Positions 60,901-64,000 of a DNA stretch of 64,000 nt are shown here, piece by piece. The DNA is taken from contig JAIVEN010000015.1 in assembly GCA_026686845.1 (NCBI GenBank), positions 23,541,501-23,605,500 on the forward strand, in the 5' to 3' direction. Position 1 is the first letter of the stretch; every line of letters begins with the position of its first letter. The DNA comes from Adenanthera pavonina. Lineage: Eukaryota > Streptophyta > Magnoliopsida > Fabales > Fabaceae. The translations under genes and the position numbers were made by a program. The notes below the pieces were generated by a model that did no database searches, had not been told where the DNA came from, and was given only the letters and a program-made list of their open reading frames with translations.

Positions 60901-61268
60901 TGTAACATCCAGCCACTATTTGGGATTGACGACTATCCCTATAAACCAACACAAGCCCTTTCGGTGTGCTTTGTCCTCACTCATACACCTGCTTCCCAGG
61001 AGGTCATCTATCCCATAATTGCTCTAGGTCAAGCACGCTTAACTGAGGAGTTCTTAAGGGATAGGCTACCGAAAAGGTAGGTGCACCTTGTTAGTATAAG
61101 TAGTACCTATTAATTTCTTTAAGCTATCCTTTAACCATATAGTCTCATCCTTCAATTCATTCATATGCCCCTCCCGGTTAGAAGCCTGCCAGGAGTCGCT
61201 CTTTGACCATGCCTCATCACTTTTATCTAACCTCTACTTTTCTTGCACCGGCGATCACTCCCCGCCCT
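60901..61268 (-). repeat. Cassandra-type LTR 2 (5' LTR of the U6 unit), truncated
   Basis: Minus-strand 3' end GGATGTTACA at 60901 is followed by GTTGGTAT, the first part of the primer site. It has an internal deletion of about 37 bp relative to LTR 1 near 61150. The first ~21 bases (TGTGACATC...) are missing, and the LTR is joined at CCCGCCCT|GAGG to a plus-oriented primer site. Confidence 0.8.
60990..61107 (-). promoter_or_regulatory. 5S rRNA-derived domain in LTR 2
   Basis: Box A segment GTTAAGCGTGCTTG at 61030-61043 is intact. Box C is AGATGACCTCCTGGGAAG at 60992-61009, with changes only at its 5' edge. The 5' end, GGTACTACTTATACTAACAA, lies near 61107. Confidence 0.8.
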
Positions 61269-61338
61269 GAGGTATCAGAGCCCGGCCTCTCTCAGTACGG
61301 TATGGTTTGGGGACGAACCAAGTGGAAGCTGGTGGGCA
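61269..61338 (+). other. Cassandra-type internal region (plus), copy 1
   Basis: GGTATCAGAGC (61271-61281) is the iMet primer site without its first T. Then follow GGCCTCTCTCAGTAC and GGACGAACC, and the tract GTGGAAGCTGGTGGGCA just before the LTR acts as polypurine tract. It is nearly identical to 61991-62061. It is non-coding, as in TRIMs. Confidence 0.75.
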
Positions 61339-61764
61339 TGTGACATCTGGGCACTGACGAGGGCGGGGAGTGATAGCTAGTGCAAGAAAAGTAGGGGTCA
61401 GATAAAGTAATGAGGCACGGACAAGGAGCGGCTCCTGGAAGGCTTCTAAGCGAGAAGGGCATATGAATGAATCAAATACATACCGGAATGAAAGGGATCC
61501 AGAGACTGTATAGGTATGGGACTATACGGTTAAATGATAGCTTAAAGGAATTGATAGGTACTATCTATACCAACAATGTGCATCTACCTTTTCAGTAGCC
61601 TATCCCTTAATAACTCCTCAGTTAAGCGTGCTTGACCTGGAGTAATTTGGGAATGGGTGACCTCCTGGGAAGGAGATGTGTAAGTGAGGACAAAGCACAC
61701 CTAAAGTGCTTGTGTTGGTTTGTGGGGACAGTTATCAATCCCCAAGAAGCGGCCGGACATTATA
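61339..61764 (+). repeat. Cassandra-type LTR 3, full length
   Basis: TGTGACATCTGGGCACTGACG ... GGCCGGACATTATA, 426 bp, plus orientation, followed by a primer site. The terminal TTACA is mutated to TTATA. Confidence 0.85.
61557..61688 (+). promoter_or_regulatory. 5S rRNA-derived domain in LTR 3 with intact internal Pol III boxes
   Basis: Box A GTTAAGCGTGCTTG (61621-61634), intermediate element GAATGGG (61651-61657) and box C GGGTGACCTCCTGGGAAG (61655-61672) match plant 5S rRNA. The 5' end GGTACTATCTATACCAACAA resembles the 5S start. In Cassandra these regions keep the 5S promoter; here they look able to bind TFIIIA/TFIIIC, untested. Confidence 0.85.
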
Positions 61765-61766
61765 AT

Positions 61767-61778
61767 TGGTATCAGAGC
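61767..61778 (+). other. Primer binding site after LTR 3
   Basis: TGGTATCAGAGC is a perfect 12-nt iMet match two bases after the LTR. Only TTC follows before a new partial LTR begins. Confidence 0.85.
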
Positions 61779-61781
61779 TTC

Positions 61782-61990
61782 AGGTACTATCTACACTAAA
61801 AAGGTGCACCTACATTTTCGGTAGCTTATCCCTTAAGAACTCTTTAGTTAAGCGTGCTTGACCTTGAGCAATTTGGGAATGGGTGACCTCCTGGGAAGGA
61901 GGTGTGTGAGTGAGGACAAAGCATACCGAAAGGGCTTGTGTTGGTTTGTGGAGACAGTCATCAATCCCCAAGAAGTAGCCAGACGTTATA
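61782..61990 (+). repeat. Cassandra-type partial LTR 4, beginning at the 5S domain start
   Basis: Begins AGGTACTATCTACAC, exactly where the 5S-derived domain starts in the full LTR, and runs to the LTR end CCAGACGTTATA. Box A is at 61847-61860 and an intact box C at 61881-61898. The part of the LTR upstream of the 5S domain is absent. Confidence 0.8.
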
Positions 61991-62061
61991 GTTGGTATCA
62001 GAGCCCAGCCTCTCTCAGTACAGTATGGTTCAGGGACGAACCAAGTGGAAGCTGGTGGGCA
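61991..62061 (+). other. Cassandra-type internal region (plus), copy 2
   Basis: Primer site TGGTATCAGAGC (61993-62004), then CCAGCCTCTCTCAGTAC, GGGACGAACC and GTGGAAGCTGGTGGGCA, and then an LTR start. The internal region is 71 bp with no coding capacity. Confidence 0.8.
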
Positions 62062-62142
62062 TGTGACATCCGGACACTGATGAGGGTGGGGAGTGATTGC
62101 TGGTGCAAGAAAAGTAGGGGTCAGTTAAAAGTGATGAGGCAC
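62062..62142 (+). repeat. Cassandra-type LTR 5 stub
   Basis: TGTGACATCCGGACACTGATG ... GTGATGAGGCAC, the first 81 bases of the LTR, then unrelated sequence. Confidence 0.8.
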
Positions 62143-62364
62143 TTTGTAAGAAAAAATTGTATAATCAGTGGTTAATGGCATTATTTTATGATGTTATAGG
62201 ATCCCAAGGAATGTTAGAAGATCAAGGGGAAGGTGTACAAAGTTTAGTGGAACTTGAAAAGCCCAAAGGTAGTTATTTTACCAATTATGTCAAAGTTGTT
62301 AAAACTATTTTCAATGATGTTTTGAACATGACATGCTATGACATTAATGTTTTATGTGGTATTT
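62143..62364. other. Unassigned 222-bp segment
   Basis: An open frame at 62157-62366 has no recognised domain. It joins the Cassandra-type stub to gypsy RT. Confidence 0.4.
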
Positions 62365-64000
62365 GATGTGTTGGCAGGAGCCACAATGTTTTCAAAAATC
62401 GATTTAAGATCTGGATATCATCAATTACGGGTTAAGGCAGATGATGTTCCCAAAACTGCTTTTCGAACTCGTTATGGGCATTATGAATTTTTAGTTATGC
62501 CATTTGGTCTAACAAATGCCCCAGCAATATTCATGGACTACATGAATAGGATTTTCTGACCCTACTTAGATCAATTTGTGGTAGTTTTCATTGATGATAT
62601 TTTAGTGTACTCCAAATCTTTAGAGGATCACAAGATGCATTTGAGAATAGTCTTGTCTGTTTTAAAGGAAAAGAAACTATACGCTAAACTGAGCAAGTGT
62701 GAGTTTTGGCTCACAGAAGTGCGGTTATTAAGGTATGTTGTTTCAAAGGATGGGGTCGCAGTAGACCCAAGTAAAGTTGATGCAGTCTTAAAGTGGAAGC
62801 AACCCAAGACCGTCACTGAGATAAGAAGTTTCCTTGGTTTAGCAGGTTATTACAGATGATTTATACAGGACTTTTCTCGAATTGCATTGCCACTTACAAA
62901 ACTTACTAGAAAGAATACACCTTTTGTGTGGGATATGAATTGCGAAAATAGTTTTAATGAACTGAAGCGCAAGTTAACTACCCCACCTGTATTAACTATA
63001 TCTAATCCTAAGAAACCTTTTGTGCTTTACACAGATGCAAGTAAGCACGGATTGAGTTGTGTTTTAATGCAGAATGGTAGAGTAGTAGCATACGCTTCTC
63101 GACAGTTAAAACCGCATGAAGAAAACTATCCTACACATGATTTAGAACTTGCGGCTATTGTTCATGCTCTAAAGATATGGAGGCATTTTCTCTATGGTGG
63201 GACTGTAGAAGTGTTCTGTGGCCACAAAAGCCTCAAATACTTAGAAGATCAAAAAGACTTGAATGCAAGGTAGAGGCGCTGGATGGAATTGTTAAAAGAT
63301 TATGATCATTCTATAAAGTACCATCTAGGGAAAGCTAATGTAGTGGCTAATACACTTAGTAGAAAAACTGTTTACGTAGCCTATATGATGATCCACAAAA
63401 TGAAAATGTTGGAAGATTTTAGAGATATGTATTTGTTTCTCCAATTACATGAGACCAAAATTGGTAATGAATTTTTACAAGATTTAATGAAAGCCCAGCA
63501 GAATGATGAGTTTGTAAAGGTAGTTAAAGAAAAGATGAGTTAAGGAGAAATGTAGGAATTCAATGAGACAAATGATGGTCTGATCAGGTTTTAGAAAAGA
63601 GTTAAAATAGAACATCAGAAGCCAGCAGGAATGTTACAGCCTTTAGATATCCCTGAATGGAAGTGGGATAGTATATCAATGGACTTCATTATGGGATTAC
63701 CTAGAACATTATCAAGATATGATGCTTTATGGGTTATAGTAGATAGGCTCACAAAGTCAGCCCATTTCCTAGCCATCAGATCAACATATACATTGGATAA
63801 ATTGGCACAATTATATGTTAAAGAGGTAGTAAGACTTCATGGAGTACCCAATAGTATAATTTCAGATCATGATCCAAGGTTTACGTCAAATTTTTGGAAG
63901 TCATTGCAACAGGCCCTAGGTACTCAATTGAGATTCAGTATAGCATATCGTCCACAAACTGATGGACAAACTGAGAGGACAATTCAAACATTAGAGGATA
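62365..64000 (+). pseudogene. pol: Ty3/gypsy pol fragment (RT-RNase H-integrase), runs off the window
   Basis: RT begins mid-domain (VLAGATMFSKIDLRSGYHQL), with TAFRTRYGHYEFLVMPFGL and FIDDILVYSK (near 62590), then RFIQDFSRIA and RNase H (LYTDASKHGLSCVL, LELAAIVHALKIWRHFLYG, GKANVVANTLSRK). Integrase follows RNase H, the gypsy order: EHQKPAGMLQPL, WDSISMDFIMGLP, IVDRLTKSAHF, ISDHDPRF, AYRPQTDGQTER. Stops at 62557-62559, 62857-62859, 63271-63273 and 63541-63543 break it. The integrase HHCC zinc domain is missing between about 63590 and 63605. The style is that of Tekay/Del chromoviruses, though the chromodomain would lie beyond the window. Protease, gag and the RT N-terminus are absent on the left. 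Confidence 0.85.

Larger units (their letters stand above)
60375..62142. mobile_element. Cassandra-type TRIM cluster: head-to-head LTRs with 5S domains and a U6 insert
   Basis: Four LTR units (full length 426 bp) plus a fifth stub: two in minus orientation (60375-60800; 60901-61268, 3' U3 end lost), then plus-orientation internal region 61269-61338, LTR 61339-61764, partial LTR 61782-61990, internal 61991-62061 and LTR stub 62062-62142. LTR ends are TGTGACATC...GGACGTTACA. Each of the four LTR units holds a 5S rRNA-derived domain, the hallmark of Cassandra TRIMs. Internal regions have an iMet primer site and no coding capacity. The minus-strand pair encloses U6 snRNA sequence. No flanking target duplication is visible (left flank CATTT). 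Confidence 0.85.

Noticed and set aside
60463..61915. A tandem array of genuine 5S rRNA genes
   Set aside because: Only box A to box C and a loose 5' part match 5S; each copy is embedded in a 426-bp LTR with TG...CA ends and a primer site, as in Cassandra.

Overview
This window is plant nuclear DNA made almost entirely of nested, decayed retrotransposons; I found no intact host gene. The plant assignment rests on plant-type Ty1/copia elements, Ty3/gypsy pol and LTRs, PIF/Harbinger remnants and a Cassandra-type TRIM with 5S rRNA-derived LTRs. Many reading frames are closed by TGG-to-TAG/TGA and CAG-to-TAG changes, as expected for old methylated repeats. The species cannot be named from the sequence.

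Layout. 1-5128: AT-rich DNA with two broken transposon-type gene fragments (Myb/SANT-like at 2926-3262, GRF zinc finger at 3671-3946) and short tandem duplications. 5129-21955: a minus-strand PIF/Harbinger relic (transposase 21428-21880, Myb/SANT ORF1 pieces at 20784-21161, 19114-19960 and 5129-5338). It is split by a copia LTR (5339-6226 + 17979-19113), which is itself split by a nearly complete 11.75 kb copia element, 'Sire-B' (6227-17978, minus). 21956-54013: a second copia element, 'Sire-A' (minus), holding a 3.15 kb gypsy-type solo LTR (26285-29436), a plus-strand copia 'Sire-C' (30032-46920) that itself contains minus-strand 'Sire-D' (38614-44961), and two further solo LTRs (47098-48750 and 51088-52590). 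57249-60153: a solo LTR of Tekay/Del-like gypsy type with a perfect ATATG target duplication. 60375-62142: a Cassandra-type cluster. 62365-64000: truncated gypsy pol, running off the window.

The four copia copies share one plan: LTR of about 1.5-1.65 kb with a CTATAAATA box, a tRNA-iMet primer site, gag with two zinc knuckles, pol (protease, integrase, RT, RNase H), a spacer, an extra ORF after pol, a polypurine tract and the second LTR. That plan fits the Sirevirus lineage. LTRs and spacer share a dense array of TTCGAA palindromes and TTCGTCTGTC motifs.

The most notable observation is inside the Cassandra-type cluster. Between two minus-strand LTRs, each with a 5S rRNA-derived domain, the normal internal region is replaced by an 89-nt U6 spliceosomal snRNA sequence (60803-60891, minus strand, lacking only the U6 5' hairpin). 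The rest of the cluster is a head-to-head array, and one partial LTR starts exactly at the 5' end of the 5S domain.
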